Below are positions 22,885-34,901 of a stretch of 64,000 nt of DNA, piece by piece. The translations under genes were made by a program, and so were the position numbers. Where the stretch lies: positions 112,542,263 to 112,606,262 of the forward strand of contig CM054059.1 of assembly GCA_028641055.1 (NCBI GenBank). Direction: 5' to 3'. The notes beneath the pieces are model-generated. The model made no database searches. It saw only the letters and a list, made by a program, of their open reading frames with translations, and was not told the DNA's origin. Source of the DNA: Alopecurus myosuroides. Its lineage: Eukaryota > Streptophyta > Magnoliopsida > Poales > Poaceae. The stretch's first letter is position 1. Each line of letters begins with the position of its first letter.

Positions 22885-23819
22885 AACCTGGCCTCGGACA
22901 AATGGTTTGTCTATGCATTCATTGTTGTTCCGTATTGCTGGTCTAGCTACCCATGTACCCTGCCACCTGTTAACCGAGACGACGCGGCTTAGGCCTCGGT
23001 CAAAGTTAGTCTGATGTATTAGGGTTAGTTTGAATTATTACGCTACTTTGTTAGTTTGAATTATTCCGCTACTTTGTTTGAATTATTCCAGACTTTGTTT
23101 CAAACTATCCAACCAAACAACACATCGTATGAGAACACGGTTCGTGTGTTTCCTCCGAGTGCTTATGAACTGTTCTATCAGCGGTGTGTTTCTTTTAGGA
23201 GGCTTCTGAACCATTGGATCATTGCTGTGTTTCTTTCGGGAAGAAGCACACAGATCGTGTGTTTCCTTCGAGCGCTTGTGAGCCGTTGGATCAGCGTTGT
23301 GTTTCTTTGGATTGCTTCTGAGCCATTGGATCAGAATGATATCACGACCACTTCATAAGTCACACGACCCTATATATAGCCCACCTCTCATACATGTTCG
23401 GCACTCAGTGGGCACTCATCAGCCATAAAAAGCATTCAGATTCCCCTTCATACGCCCGATCGTGTGTTTTGTTCTGTATATCTACAAATCCTCCAGTTCA
23501 TCGACCGTACAATTCAGATTCCCCCTGCATACGCTCGACGGTGCATTTCATACAAAACATGTGGAAAACAGAGGTGAACTAATCCAAATACATGAACCAT
23601 GAAGGTTTGATACATTATTACATAGTAGTCTACCAATATTATATGAACCATGAAAGATTAATACATTATCCCCAACTAGCCATAGAGCATATTCATTATT
23701 TAACGCGATGCTTGGGTCTGTTTTCACTCTTAAGGGAGGGATTTCTTCAAAGTTATTATAATCTTCTCACATGTCTGTCTTGTCCTCCACTTCCACGATG
23801 TTTCTTTTCCCTGAAAGAA
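22885..23819. other. Non-coding spacer between convergent CACTA ORFs
   Basis: No conserved coding signal. Between about 23120 and 23330 short imperfect direct repeats recur (gtgtgtttcctccgag/gtgtgtttctttcggg-like and ccattggatca). A second small repeat pair, gaaccatgaag/gaaccatgaaag, occurs near 23593 and 23645. Confidence 0.4.
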
Positions 23820-26809
23820 CTATGTGGTGCTTCGGCTCACCGTATGTGTACTAGATTTCTTATCATTTCTTTTCCTCGGTTGGGTAGACATGTCCTTCAC
23901 ATAGAAAACTAGAGCCACATCTTTGGCTAGGACGAATGGTTCGTTTATGTACCCAAGATTGTTGAGATCCACTGTTTTCATTATGAACTGCTGGTCTACC
24001 TTTACTCCTGTCATCTTTACCCATTGGCACCGAAACAGAGGGACCTTAAAATCAGGTCCATAGTCAAGTTCCCATATCTCCGCTATGTAATCATAATATG
24101 TCTCGTTTTCCCATTATATCCGGTTGCATCGAAACGGACACCACTATTTTGGTTGGTGCTCTTTTTATCTTGTGCGGTCGTGTAAAATGTATTCCCGTTT
24201 ATCTCGTACCCTTAGAAAGTCAGTGCAGTCGAAGATGGCGACCTGAACAACAAGTACAACTGATCTCCAACAATGTTGTTATTCATAAGTTTTGTCTGCA
24301 ACCACGCGCTGAAACTATCCATGTGTTCATCATTAATCAAGGATTGAGACAGCACTGGGTTTTTGGACCGTAAAATATTCTTGTGTTCCTCGATATACGG
24401 AGCCACCAAGGTGGACATTTGTAGAACTGTGTAGTGTGCTTTACTGAAAGAATGTCCGTCCGTAAATATATTTTGTTTCCATCCTAGTGTGCCTTTTCCA
24501 CTCATTCTCCCCGCATGTTGCAATTCGGGAACACCAATCGACTTAAGGTCTGGAATGAAATCAACACAAAACTCAATGACCTCCTCTGTTCCATAACCCT
24601 TGGAGATGCTTCCTGCTGGCCTAGCACGGTTATGAACTTATTTCTTTAAGACTCCCATGAACCTCTCAAAGGGGAACATATTGTGTAGAAACACAGGACC
24701 AAGAATGGTAATCTCTTTGACTAGGTGAACTAGGAGGTGCGTCATAATATTGAAGAAGGATGGTGGGTACACCAACTCAAAGCTGACAAGACATTGGAGC
24801 ACATCTGTCTGTAATGCTAATAGAATTTCTAGATTGATTACCTTCTGAGAAATTGCATTGAGGAATGCACATAGCTTCACAATGGGTAGTCGAACATTTT
24901 CCGGTAGAATCCCCCTCAACGCAATAGGAAGCAATTGCATCATCAGCATGTGGCAGTCATGAGACTTCAGGTTTTGGATTTTTTTTCTACGCCACATTTA
25001 TTATTCCCTTTATATTCGGCGAGAAGCCAGACGGGACCTTGATACTACTTAGTGCTTCAAAACAATATTTCCTTCTCTTCCTTGGTAAGAGAGTAACTAG
25101 CAGGACCACCTTGAAACCGCTCAGGATTCTTGCCGTCTCGTCCTTCCGTGTGTTGCTGGTCATGCCGTGCTTCAGACGTATCTTTTGATTTCCCATACAA
25201 GCCAAAGAGGCCTAGTAGATTCACGCAGAGATTCTTCGTCAGGTGTATCACATCGATCGCATAGTGAACATATAGGATTTTCCAATAGGGCATATCCCAA
25301 AATATAGATTTCTTCTTCCACATGGGTGTGTGTCCGTCAGCGTCATTCGGAACAGGTTGTCTTCCAGGACCCTTTCCAAAGATTACGGTCAAATCCTTCA
25401 CCATATAAAATACATCATCACTAGGTAGTAGGATAGGCGTCTCCCGGGTATCTGCCTCACCATTGAAATGCTTTCCCGGTTTTCTTAAGGGATGCTTGGG
25501 CGGAAGAAAACGACGATACCGAGGTACACAACCTTCTTACATTTATCCAGATATATACTTTTGGTGTCATCTAAACAGTGTGTGTGCATTGTATCCCTTG
25601 TTTGTATGTCCAGAAATGTTACTAAGAGCAGGTGAATCGTTGATGGTTACGAACAACAAAGCTCGTAGGTTAAATTCGGTTTGTTCATGTTCGTCCCGCA
25701 CAGGTACACCTTCGTCACGCCAGAACTGTAAAAGTTCATCGACTAATGGCCTTAGGTACACATCAATGTTGTTGTCCGGTTGCTTCTGGCCTTGGATCAG
25801 CACTGGCATCATAATTAACTTCCTCTTCATGCACAACCAAGGAGGAAGGTTATAGATAAATAGAGTCACATGCCAGGTGTTATGGCTGAAGCTCTGCTCA
25901 CTAAATGGATTCATGCCATCTTACTTAGACCAAACCATAAGTTTCTTGAATCACCTACAAAGCGCGAGAACTTTATGTCGAATTTTCTCCACTGAGACCC
26001 ATAAGGGGGTTGTCTCGACATCTTGTCTTTCTTACGGTCTTCCATGTGCCATCGCAACATCTTGGCATGCTCTTTGTTTCTGAACAAACGTTTCAACCGT
26101 GGTATTATAGGAGCATACCACATCACCTTTGCAGGAACCTTCTTCCTGGGGCGCTCACCCTCAACATCGCCAGGGTCGTTTGGTTTTATCTTATACCGCA
26201 ATATAGTGTATACCGGGCATTGTTCCGAATTCTCATACTTCTCACCGCGGTAGAGGATGCAGTCATTAATGCAGGTATGTATCTTCTCCACGTCTAATCT
26301 TAGGGGGCAGACAAGCTTCTTTGCTTGGTATGTACTGTCAGGAAATTCATTGTTTCTAGGAAGCTGCTTCTTCACTATTTGAAGAAAATTTGTAAATACG
26401 CTGTTAGTCACACCGTTCTCAGCCTTCTATTGCAGCAATTCCAGTGTGCTGCCCAGCTTTTTCTGCCCATCTTCGCAATTTCGATACAACAATGTTTTGT
26501 GATCTTTTAACATCTGGTCGAACTTCACCCTCACCTTTTCAATCTCGCATTCTGTCTTTGCATCCGTAATGGCCTCGCCAAGATTATCGATGGGCTCATC
26601 TGGTGCCCAGTCTTCTGCTTCTACTTCATCGTTATCTTCCATTTCAGTACCGACACCGTATTCAGGGAACATATCATGATAGTTGTCATCATTCTCTTCT
26701 TCTTCATTGTCTTCCATCATAACCCCTCTTTTTCTGAGCTTGGTCCAACAATTATATTCGGACATGAAACCGGACTAAAACAGGTGGAAGTGGATGACTC
26801 TCTGAGAAG

Positions 26810-27264
26810 TGATGGGGGGATAGTAACCCGGTAGGCCCACTTCAAGTTATAATCCGGCCCGAGGTGTGCTGAGCGATATCCGGCTAGGGGTAAAGAGATT
26901 ACCGGAAGGCCCAAAGGCTTGTAAGATTCGTAACCCGGATTGTGGGTTGCGGTAAGGGAAGTTAGGGTTTGTATGTGGAGTTTGAGTAGGATTCAAGATG
27001 TGCCTTGAAGGGCAAGTTAGGGGTGTACGGGTGCTTTATAAACCGGCCCCTAGGTTTAGTTTGCCAGAGATTCAAGTCATAGTTGTAACACCAGTTATCG
27101 AGTATTCAGCATAATTCATATTGAGATCCGGCGAGTTATTTTCTGGCTCTTAGATTGCTTTCCGCCATGTCTTCCTTCGAGCTAAACCCTCTCCCGAATA
27201 CCTGTGTCGACTTGCCCCAAGATCAGTTACCCCCGGTAACATCTGCCGTGATTATCCCACGACA
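26810..27264 (+). repeat. 5' LTR of the young Gypsy element
   Basis: The LTR begins TGATGGGGGGATAG and ends ATTATCCCACGACA. It contains a TTTATAAA-like box near 27035 and, unusually, an ATG at 27167 whose frame runs out of the LTR through the primer-binding site into the integrase ORF. It is identical to 33789-34243 except for T at 27144. Confidence 0.95.
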
Positions 27265-28369
27265 GTTGGCGCCCACCGTGGGGCCTGCGTCCAAAGGTGT
27301 TTACATCACGGGAGAAGCTCGGAAGAACATGAAGAACTTTGTCGTCGGCGAGATCTACTCCAGTGACGAAGGAGAAAGGATAGTGGCAAGGTGCGACGGA
27401 TGTCAAAGGTACGCTCGCCAAACTCATGTGCCGGCTATGGAGTTACGGACCATCCCATTAACTTGGCCATTCGCTGTTTGGGGTATGGACATGGTTGGCC
27501 CCTTCCATATGTCACCGTGCAAGAAGACGCACCTTTTAGTGGCTGTTGATAAGTTTACCAAATGGGTGGAGGTTATGCCGGTCACCAATTGCGAAGCGGC
27601 CACAGCAGTCAAGTTCCTGAAAAGAATTATATACCGGTTTGGATACCCCCACAGCATAATTACCGACAATGGAACCAACATGTCCCTTGGAGAGATGGAA
27701 AAATTTTGTGGCAGCAATCGAATCAGGCTTGATGTAGCATCAGTGGCACATCCGCAAGCCAACGGGCAAGTGGAGAGGGCGAACCAAGAGCTACTTCGTG
27801 GATTGAAACCACGACTGAGGGTTCCTTGTATCAGGGCCGCTGGGGCATGGGTTGAAGAACTTCCTTCCGTGGTCTGGGGTATCAATACTACACCCAACCG
27901 ATCCACCCAGATGACACCTTTCTTCATGGTCTACGGCGCAGAAGCAGTATTACCAAGCGACATCATTCATGATTCACCAAGAGTGACAGCCTATGTCGAA
28001 GTGGAGAACGAGAAGACCCGGCAAGACGCCGTGGATATGTTAGAAGAACAAAGGGAGCAAGCCTTGGAAAGGTCAGCCATATATCAGCAGGACTTGCGAA
28101 GATATCATAGCCGGCGGGTGAAAAGCCGGGTCTTCCAGGAGGGAGACTTGGTCCTGCGCTTGGTTCAGACAAACGAGGGAAAGCACAAACTATCGCCACC
28201 ATGGGAAGGACCTTTCATCGTAAGCCGGAGTCTGCATAATGGGTCATATTACTTGGTAGATGCAAGAGAAGAATCGGCCACAATCAACGACACTGCTCAC
28301 ACTACTGCACCTATGCAAGAAAGAGATAGACCATGGAACGTGGCTCAGCTACGTCCGTATTATACTTAG
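27167..28369 (+). CDS. Integrase-only ORF fused to an LTR-borne start
   Basis: The frame opens at an ATG inside the left LTR (27167), crosses the primer-binding site and ends with TAG at 28369 (400 codons). The first ~65 residues are leader-derived. The integrase then begins within its zinc-binding region, of which RCDGCQRYARQTH remains. The DDE core follows: WGMDMVGPF, IITDNGTNM and HPQANGQVERANQ supply the three acidic residues. The C-terminal region has LSPPWEGPFIV and a Tat-like RPWNVAQLRPYY end. Integrase inserts element cDNA into chromosomes. There is no protease or RT in this copy, so mobility would need proteins from a related element. The frame is intact. Whether it is translated is unknown. 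Confidence 0.85.
   Translation: MSSFELNPLPNTCVDLPQDQLPPVTSAVIIPRQLAPTVGPASKGVYITGEARKNMKNFVVGEIYSSDEGERIVARCDGCQRYARQTHVPAMELRTIPLTWPFAVWGMDMVGPFHMSPCKKTHLLVAVDKFTKWVEVMPVTNCEAATAVKFLKRIIYRFGYPHSIITDNGTNMSLGEMEKFCGSNRIRLDVASVAHPQANGQVERANQELLRGLKPRLRVPCIRAAGAWVEELPSVVWGINTTPNRSTQMTPFFMVYGAEAVLPSDIIHDSPRVTAYVEVENEKTRQDAVDMLEEQREQALERSAIYQQDLRRYHSRRVKSRVFQEGDLVLRLVQTNEGKHKLSPPWEGPFIVSRSLHNGSYYLVDAREESATINDTAHTTAPMQERDRPWNVAQLRPYYT
27266..27284 (+). other. Primer-binding site of the young Gypsy element
   Basis: TTGGCGCCCACCGTGGGGC starts one base after the LTR end. It is the same type as the site at 5974-5992, supporting a relation between the two Gypsy elements. Confidence 0.85.
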
Positions 28370-29441
28370 CAAAAAACGATGTAACAGGCAGCAGGTTTCA
28401 GACGCACTCTTTTCCTATCCGGGGCACCCTTGGGGACTGGATGGGTTTTTAATGAGGCGGCTTGCTGGCCTAATTTTCTCATATCAAATAAAAAGGGGAT
28501 TATCAAGAAAAGAGGCAATTGTCATTTATACGGTGTGCATATTCAGGTCTTGAGGGCTGGTTGCTCCTATAAGCACAGCTGCAAACTCAAAAAAGACCCG
28601 GCCTTGATGCCAATGAGTTATAGGGGCCGGTCACTCGAAAAAACGAGTGCGGCTACAATCTTATAACCGGACAAAGAAGTCCAAATTTCTCGGCTATTCT
28701 TACTTAAGCTCGATGTGACTCGCAACAAAGTGGCATGATTCGTTCGCTTACGATTATTGTCGGTCATGAGACCCAAACGGGACTTGCTTGACCCCGTTTT
28801 CGTATTGATGTAACAACATGGTATCCACGCGAAAGCCGGCTTATAGTACAAGGTAGTTGAAAGGGTCATCTAAACCACAAGCTATGCAGAGTATAAGGCT
28901 AGCAGCCGGAAACTCAACGATTATCAAGCATAACTTCAAACATCATAAAAAGCTGTCCTGAAGTCTTGGGCATTTAGCGACAGGCGATTCGTTTCCTTGA
29001 AAAGAAACAATCACGTGTCCTGGACGCGGAAACCCGGACTGGGGGACTTGTGAGCTCTGAAGAAGAAACAGCATTATCCAGCCGATGAAATTCCAACGAG
29101 CCATGCATCCGGGTCTCGGGGGCTTAGGGATCCGGGTGTAAGCCCGTTCCCCAGATGACAACGAAACCCGGAGGTCGGGTCTCGCCAAGGAAAGCATAAA
29201 AAAAAGTAAAGGCACAAGGTATCAAGAATAAAGTAAGTGAATATCAAGAACAAGCGGATGCAAAGACACATTAATCAAAAGCCCAAAGGGGCGCAAAGTG
29301 CATCGGGAGTTTAAACAAAAATATTACAAAAACCCTAAAGTATCAAAAGAGCACAGGCGCTCCGCTTAAACAAATAATAAAGCTGTTTTAACAACGCTTT
29401 GCCGACTGACGCATATGGAATGATAGGTGATATTCATTACT

Positions 29442-32400
29442 TCAAGCTGCAGGATCCATCTTGGCCTTGCCCTTGTTGCCACTGGTGGTGGCGGCGCCAC
29501 TCGGATCAGTAGCAGTCCCGGGCTGCGAAGTTGCAGGAGCAGAGTCGGCATCGGCCTTCTTGGCAGCTTCGTCCCTTACCTTGATTGCCTCCTCCCTCCA
29601 ACGGGCAAGCATATCGTACGGCTGGGGGCGGTTCGCCTTGACAATCTTGTCATTAGCATCATAAGCAGGGAGAATCACATCAATCTCTAAGCTATCAGCG
29701 ATAACGCTAGCCGGATGACGGACTTATTTCTGAATAGCCTTGAAGTCCTTTGGCAAAAACTTGGACCCATCCAAGTTGAACTCTGGAAATCTGCTCATAA
29801 GTTTGGCCAGCTCTAGCTTGGGAGCGTAGGCTTTAGCCAACGCGAGCCCCCGGGTTACCCCAAATCGGCAGGAGGACCGTTTCCAGTGCCAAATCCACTC
29901 AGGGATCGTGGAGCAGAATTCCAGTAATCTCTTCATATTATCTGGCCTGACACCCGGCAGTCGCAACTCATCAAGTATCCAGCTAACTCCGCCGCAAAGT
30001 TGGCGAAGAGTATTTTTGATGGTTTTTAGCTTAGCAGCGTCATCTTCTTCGGGGGCAGCATCACTTGGGCCTGCTAAAGAGGCAAAAGGAGCAAAGATAA
30101 TAAGTAAGCAAGTACAGTGGTTCATATCAAAGGAATCCGGGTCATAAAAAAGGTGAAAATTAAAAATCTTACCGGTCGCGGTACGATAAACTTCAGCAAT
30201 TTGCACGGAAAGTGTTGTCAGTTTGTCGTTAGCCTTGTGAGCTCTTTTCCTGTACCTTTTCGTCATTTTTTGGCACCTGCGAGCTTCAGTCTCCGCAGCT
30301 TCACGAAGGGCCGTTTCTTTTTCAATACGCTTGGTGGACTTGACCAGCTTCTTCTCCAACTGTGAAACATAGTCCTATAAGGAAGCATGAAGAGGGATTA
30401 GCCAGAAACATTATACAAAGTTCCAAGCAAGTTACTTAGTAATTTACTTGGAACTTGGGGACTATGTGTGGAAGCAATTGGTACTACTCGGGATTACCTC
30501 GTGCTTGGTTATTAAGGCGTCTAGTATGTTTTCTTCATCACCCTTCAAGGTATGGAGGGCATCTAGCATTTGAGCAAAGGTCATGTCTTCAGGGCGAAGT
30601 CGAGAAGGGCCGGAAGACTGGCCTTCCTGTTGAAGGGTTGTTCCGGGTCTGGGGGTCGAAACCCGGACCGTTTGAGTGTCCGGGTTAGGAGAACCCGACT
30701 TGGTCTCCAAAATGATATCTTCGTCCACCTCCTCAGAGGGCTGGGGTGAGGCAGTTTTTGGTGGAGGTGGGTCCTTAAAAGGGTCTTCTTCATTTCCGTC
30801 CTCGGCCTTGTCCTCAACCTCAATGTCCATGTTATTACTCGGCTTCTCCTCTCCCTGCCTTTCTGCTTCAGGAATATCCGGGTCACTCAGCGTAACTGTG
30901 GCGCTGAAAGGAAAAAAGGAGACATTGATTAGTGGAATGTATGGAAAAAAGAAAGATAACAAGTGCGAGAGAATGTAAGTAAAGGTAGCTTACCCGGTGT
31001 TCACAGCATAGTCCGGGGGAAGCTCGCAGCTGGAGGCGGATGACGTTGGTAAAAGCACTGGCTGCGGTACGCGAAATTGCCCGGCAAGTGGATGACTAGG
31101 AGATGGATGACGTTGAGGAGATTGGGAAGGTTGAGCTGGAGGGGTGCTGGCTCGATGAGCGGGTGAGGTGGGGATACCCGGGTTAAGGGGATCATCCCCC
31201 GGAGAACTCCGGGTCACCCTACGTTTAGTCGGGAGAGGGTCCTTCAAGAAGGGTGAATGTGATAATCGCACATTAAGTTCATGCATAGTGGCAAAGGAGT
31301 AAGGCGCACAAGACATGGAAGAGAAGGGAACCTTTTCAACTACCCCTCTAGCTTTCCTTTTGTTTCCAACTGGGGGTTCTTGGTCAGACTCGGTGGCTTC
31401 CGGGTCATTTTCTTCTTCCTCCTCTTCGTCCTCTGACCCTGAAAGCCGAGTAAGTATCAGATAAGGAAGGACGAGTGGTAAGAAAGGTGGCACAGATGAA
31501 AGGCAGGAATAAAGGTTATGAAAGAGTACCCTCGTCGTCATCAATGGACTCGTTTTCCCCTTCGGGGTCTTGGGAGGGAGGAGAGTTCTCGACCTTCCAG
31601 AAGGGATCGTCAGCCTGTGAGCAAGTAAATGCAAGTAGCGGTTAGAGACTATAGCGGATAAAAGTGCTAAAACAAGAAAAAGGGGGTCAGGTCTTACCGC
31701 TGGAGCGGGATTCTCCCGAGTAAACGGGGGTAGCCCGGTAGCGTTCTTTATAACATCTAGCCTCTCCATCAGGAAGCCCTTAATGGTCTTGTTGGTGTTG
31801 CCAGCAGGGAAGTTCTTGGTGGAGTAGCGGAGGGAGTCCGTGATGTGACCCGAGTACTCATGTAGCAACTTCGAACGAATGGAGTTGGGCTGAACCCGGA
31901 AATCTACCCAAGTCTTTATTAGATTAAGCCCAAGAAGGCCATGGGCTGAGAGGGCTGCTAGTTTGGCCAAAAAGGGCTGAATTGCTTCCCTATCAGGCTC
32001 GGGTGCAAAAGCGCTAAAAGACTCGGAGGGTTCAAGGAGGCTCTCCGAGTAACCCGGCAATTTCCTCTCACCATCCGGAGAAGTGTCATGGCAATAGAAG
32101 AAAGATAGTTGCCAGTTGTGGATGTGGGAGTTCAAGTTAAGAGTTGGCATTAATGAGTGCTTGCGGCGCTGGATAGATACCCCGCCACAAGTAAGAAGAG
32201 CTCCGTCATCGCTCTCGCGGCACAGCTCGCATTGCAATAATCAATAAAAAGATCCAGGCTTGGTGGAATGCATAAGTAAGATTCGGACAAGACTATGAAA
32301 TGGGTAATATTCAGCATAGAGTTAGGCCCTATGTCGAACACCCGGAGGCCGTAGTGGCTTAAGATTTCCCGGAAGAAAGGGTGACCCGGAGGACGAAATC

Positions 32401-32626
32401 CCCGGGTCACGTGCTCGGTAAAACAGATTACCTCATTCCCGGCAGGAGTAGGACGGGTCTCATCGTCAGGAGCCCTCCAATGTATCTCCTTTTGAGAGGG
32501 AAGGATTCCTAATTCGGCCATTCCTTCCAGCTTGGCCTTCGTCGTTAAAGACCGACCCCAGTTGGCAGAAGTGGTTTGAGGGGTCTTGGTCGGAGCCGGG
32601 TGCCTTCCCTGTCTTTTCGGAGCCAT
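29442..32626 (-). pseudogene. Multi-exon antisense gene of the young Gypsy element (gypsy-type transposon domain)
   Basis: An ATG at 32626 opens a protein whose first exon carries the 'putative gypsy-type transposon' domain seen in many grass proteins (ELGILPSQKEIHWRAP, HPFFREILSHYGL, CGGVSIQRRKHS). Six exons can be read, with GT donors and AG acceptors: 32626-31698, 31614-31530, 31438-30994, 30903-30498, 30374-30173 and 30073 onward. Later exons are acidic and Pro-rich, then coiled-coil-like (EKKLVKSTKRIEKETALREA). A one-base frameshift near 32240 and a stop at 29724-29726 are the only obvious lesions; coding similarity continues to 29442. Antisense extra ORFs are known from Tat-lineage elements. 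Their function is not established. Confidence 0.65.
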
Positions 32627-32639
32627 GGAGTTGACCTGC

Positions 32640-33788
32640 AAGGGACAAGAGATGTATGGAGTAAAATTCGGAGTATCAGATTATCCGAGTCTGGAAATAT
32701 CGAGACAATGCGAAGGCTAAAATAATACCCGGATAACTCGCTACGATGTTAAATATGGAGGATTTTCCGGGTGTCAGATGAGGTTGAGTAAATTGTTAAT
32801 TACTTACGTATGGAGGTGGGTTGGGCGAACATGGATGGTTGCCCATACCTTTATTGCGAAGGAAATAGCTGGAAAAAGAGGATTTTCCGGATGTTAATGA
32901 GACAAGCGGAAAAAACAAGGCGGAACGGATCTAGGTTGAAAGGCTTGCGAAGCGATCTTATATAAAGTTTGATGGTCGATAAAGGTGCGGGGATGAACTG
33001 CGACTACGCATCAGGTGCTTAAAGGAGCTGAGGACTACCGAAGCGGCTTGATTTGACGATACCAGAAAGGTAATTTACGGGTTGATCCAGATCCGATCCA
33101 AGTCAAATTGAGGAAATTGCGAGGTTCAATTGGATGATTGAGAGAGGCTTACCGAAGTGATTGAAGTCCGAAATTGAGGGTGATGAGAGGTGCGGCTTGA
33201 GTATTGTTCCACAGCCCTCAATGAGAGAAACGAAGATGCGACGACAATGCGTGATGGCGGTGCGGGATAGCTCGAGGTCGAGCGCGGCTGGCAGTGGTCT
33301 TATCTGTTGTAGTGTGCGCGAGCTCCGGCGGCGGAAATTGCGAGGGAGCGAGGAGAAAGGGTATGATGAGGTGAGGTGAAAGGCCTAGGGTTACCTTCGA
33401 TTGATATTTATAAGGGAGGTGGTGAGCTCACCCCCGCGACTGGAAAATCGGAAGCTACGGGACAGTAATTATCCGTGCGGATTTGGTGGTGTATGCGCCC
33501 GGAATGGAATAAAATGTTCCGTTGGCGGAGGAAGCGTAACCTACCCCGAGATATCAGGGACCGGTATCGTGAGTGGAATCTTGGCATTTTAGGGTTCAAG
33601 TTTGGTAAGGCATGTTAGGCATTCGGGGGGGGATCGAGTTATCGTATGGCCGTCATGGAGCTGTGCATAGCCATCTATCGAAGCAATTTAACTCGATCCC
33701 CATGAACTTGGGTGTTTCGTATCTTTTTCAGGGAATAGCGAGCGCTTCAAGGATGAATCCGTGAAACCCGCGCTATCCTGGGGACTAC
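32640..33788. other. 3' untranslated interior of the young Gypsy element
   Basis: No conserved coding signal on the plus strand. On the minus strand this is the upstream region of the antisense gene, possibly holding its promoter. The segment just before the 3' LTR (ctatcctggggactac) is the place of the polypurine tract. Confidence 0.45.
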
Positions 33789-34243
33789 TGATGGGGGGAT
33801 AGTAACCCGGTAGGCCCACTTCAAGTTATAATCCGGCCCGAGGTGTGCTGAGCGATATCCGGCTAGGGGTAAAGAGATTACCGGAAGGCCCAAAGGCTTG
33901 TAAGATTCGTAACCCGGATTGTGGGTTGCGGTAAGGGAAGTTAGGGTTTGTATGTGGAGTTTGAGTAGGATTCAAGATGTGCCTTGAAGGGCAAGTTAGG
34001 GGTGTACGGGTGCTTTATAAACCGGCCCCTAGGTTTAGTTTGCCAGAGATTCAAGTCATAGTTGTAACACCAGTTATCGAGTATTCAGCATAATTCATAT
34101 TGAGATCCGGCGAGTTATTTTCCGGCTCTTAGATTGCTTTCCGCCATGTCTTCCTTCGAGCTAAACCCTCTCCCGAATACCTGTGTCGACTTGCCCCAAG
34201 ATCAGTTACCCCCGGTAACATCTGCCGTGATTATCCCACGACA
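33789..34243 (+). repeat. 3' LTR of the young Gypsy element
   Basis: This is the second 455-bp copy, aligned base by base with the left LTR with one substitution (C at 34123). It ends ACGACA and is followed by the AGAAG duplication and then TNP2 coding sequence. The ATG at 34147 reads into the disrupted transposase and stops quickly. Confidence 0.95.
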
Positions 34244-34393
34244 AGAAGAGTGTTCCTTCTGATTCCGACATACAACACATGGACAACACATAAAATTCTT
34301 CTTCTTGTTTGCCTGTGCCACCTCGAGAAAATAACCCACGCCTTTCATGAACGCGACAGAGCGTCGGTCATCGTACATCCATTGCTGGTTCAT

Positions 34394-34901
34394 CTGCATT
34401 ATATGATTATTAATTAAAAACCCTTACAGAACACCGTGAATAGAGAAATTACCAATGTTACATTGACAGATGAAACACTAAAGTTGGCACCTCGACCGAG
34501 GAGGAAAGAAGGAGGACATCGCTTATTTAATTAAGTGTGGCTCGTACAAATTAAATCATGTTTGTTTTCTGCGAGCTGAGATGACGTTATGCTCCCGGGC
34601 ATTTCATCGAACACCTCTTGTGCATAAGAGGGAAAAACAAAAGAGCAAACACCCCACAACTAGAATATGTCCTCCAAAGTGAGTGGCATGAGGAGAAAAG
34701 AAGGCTGACAGGTTTTATATAGTGGAGGGGGGGGTCTTTTTCCCCGGTTGAAGTCACCAACCGGGGTAAAAGGTGTTGCGGGCCTTTTACCTATTCCAAA
34801 AAATTATATGTTTCCTATTCCAAAAACCATTATTACATGTTTATTATTCTCCTGGTCTCATATTATTAAGTGTCACTAAAATAAATATATCTTAGTATAG
34901 A
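34394..34901 (-). other. 5' leader and subterminal region of the CACTA element carrying TNP2
   Basis: Minus-strand order is: subterminal palindromes (accccggttggtgacttcaa, about 34740-34770), a TATATAAAA-type box near 34715-34725, a leader with 'caagaggtgttcgatgaaa' (about 34610) that matches the leader of the CACTA element at 51301-58426, and an intron end (tgcag) before the TNP2 start. The CACTA terminus expected near 34800 is not present. Beyond 34795 the sequence is unassigned AT-rich DNA up to the LINE poly-T. Confidence 0.6.

Larger units (their letters stand above)
26810..34243 (+). mobile_element. Young, internally deleted Tat-type Gypsy retrotransposon
   Basis: Two 455-bp LTRs (26810-27264 and 33789-34243) with TG...CA ends enclose a 6.5-kb interior. 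The 5-bp duplication AGAAG flanks the element (26805-26809 and 34244-34248). A TTGGCGCCCACCGTGGGGC primer-binding site follows the left LTR, giving plus orientation. The interior lacks most of gag, protease, RT and RNase H: the leader runs directly into the integrase zinc-binding region. Downstream a multi-exon gene lies on the opposite strand, a known trait of some Tat-lineage elements such as maize Grande. The LTRs differ at one base (27144 T, 34123 C), so the insertion is very recent. Confidence 0.93.
23820..34393 (-). pseudogene. TNP2-type CACTA transposase, decayed and split by a Gypsy insertion
   Basis: Reading on the minus strand, an ATG at 34393 opens the N-terminal transposase-associated domain (QQWMYDDRRS, FMCCPCVVCRN) which ends at 34249. 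After the 26810-34243 retrotransposon, the protein resumes at 26804 with FMSEYNCWTK. It continues through an acidic linker, ...CINDCILYRGEKYE, PAKVMWYAPIIPRLKRLFRNKEHA, PMWKKKSIFWDMPYW, HNMFPFERFMGVLKK (about 24640-24685), and ends in a DUF4216-like block (DLNNLGYINEPFVLAKDV, about 23850-23985). Multiple stops and frameshifts make it a pseudogene. The TNP2 homologue at 51859-54962 is much better preserved. Confidence 0.88.
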
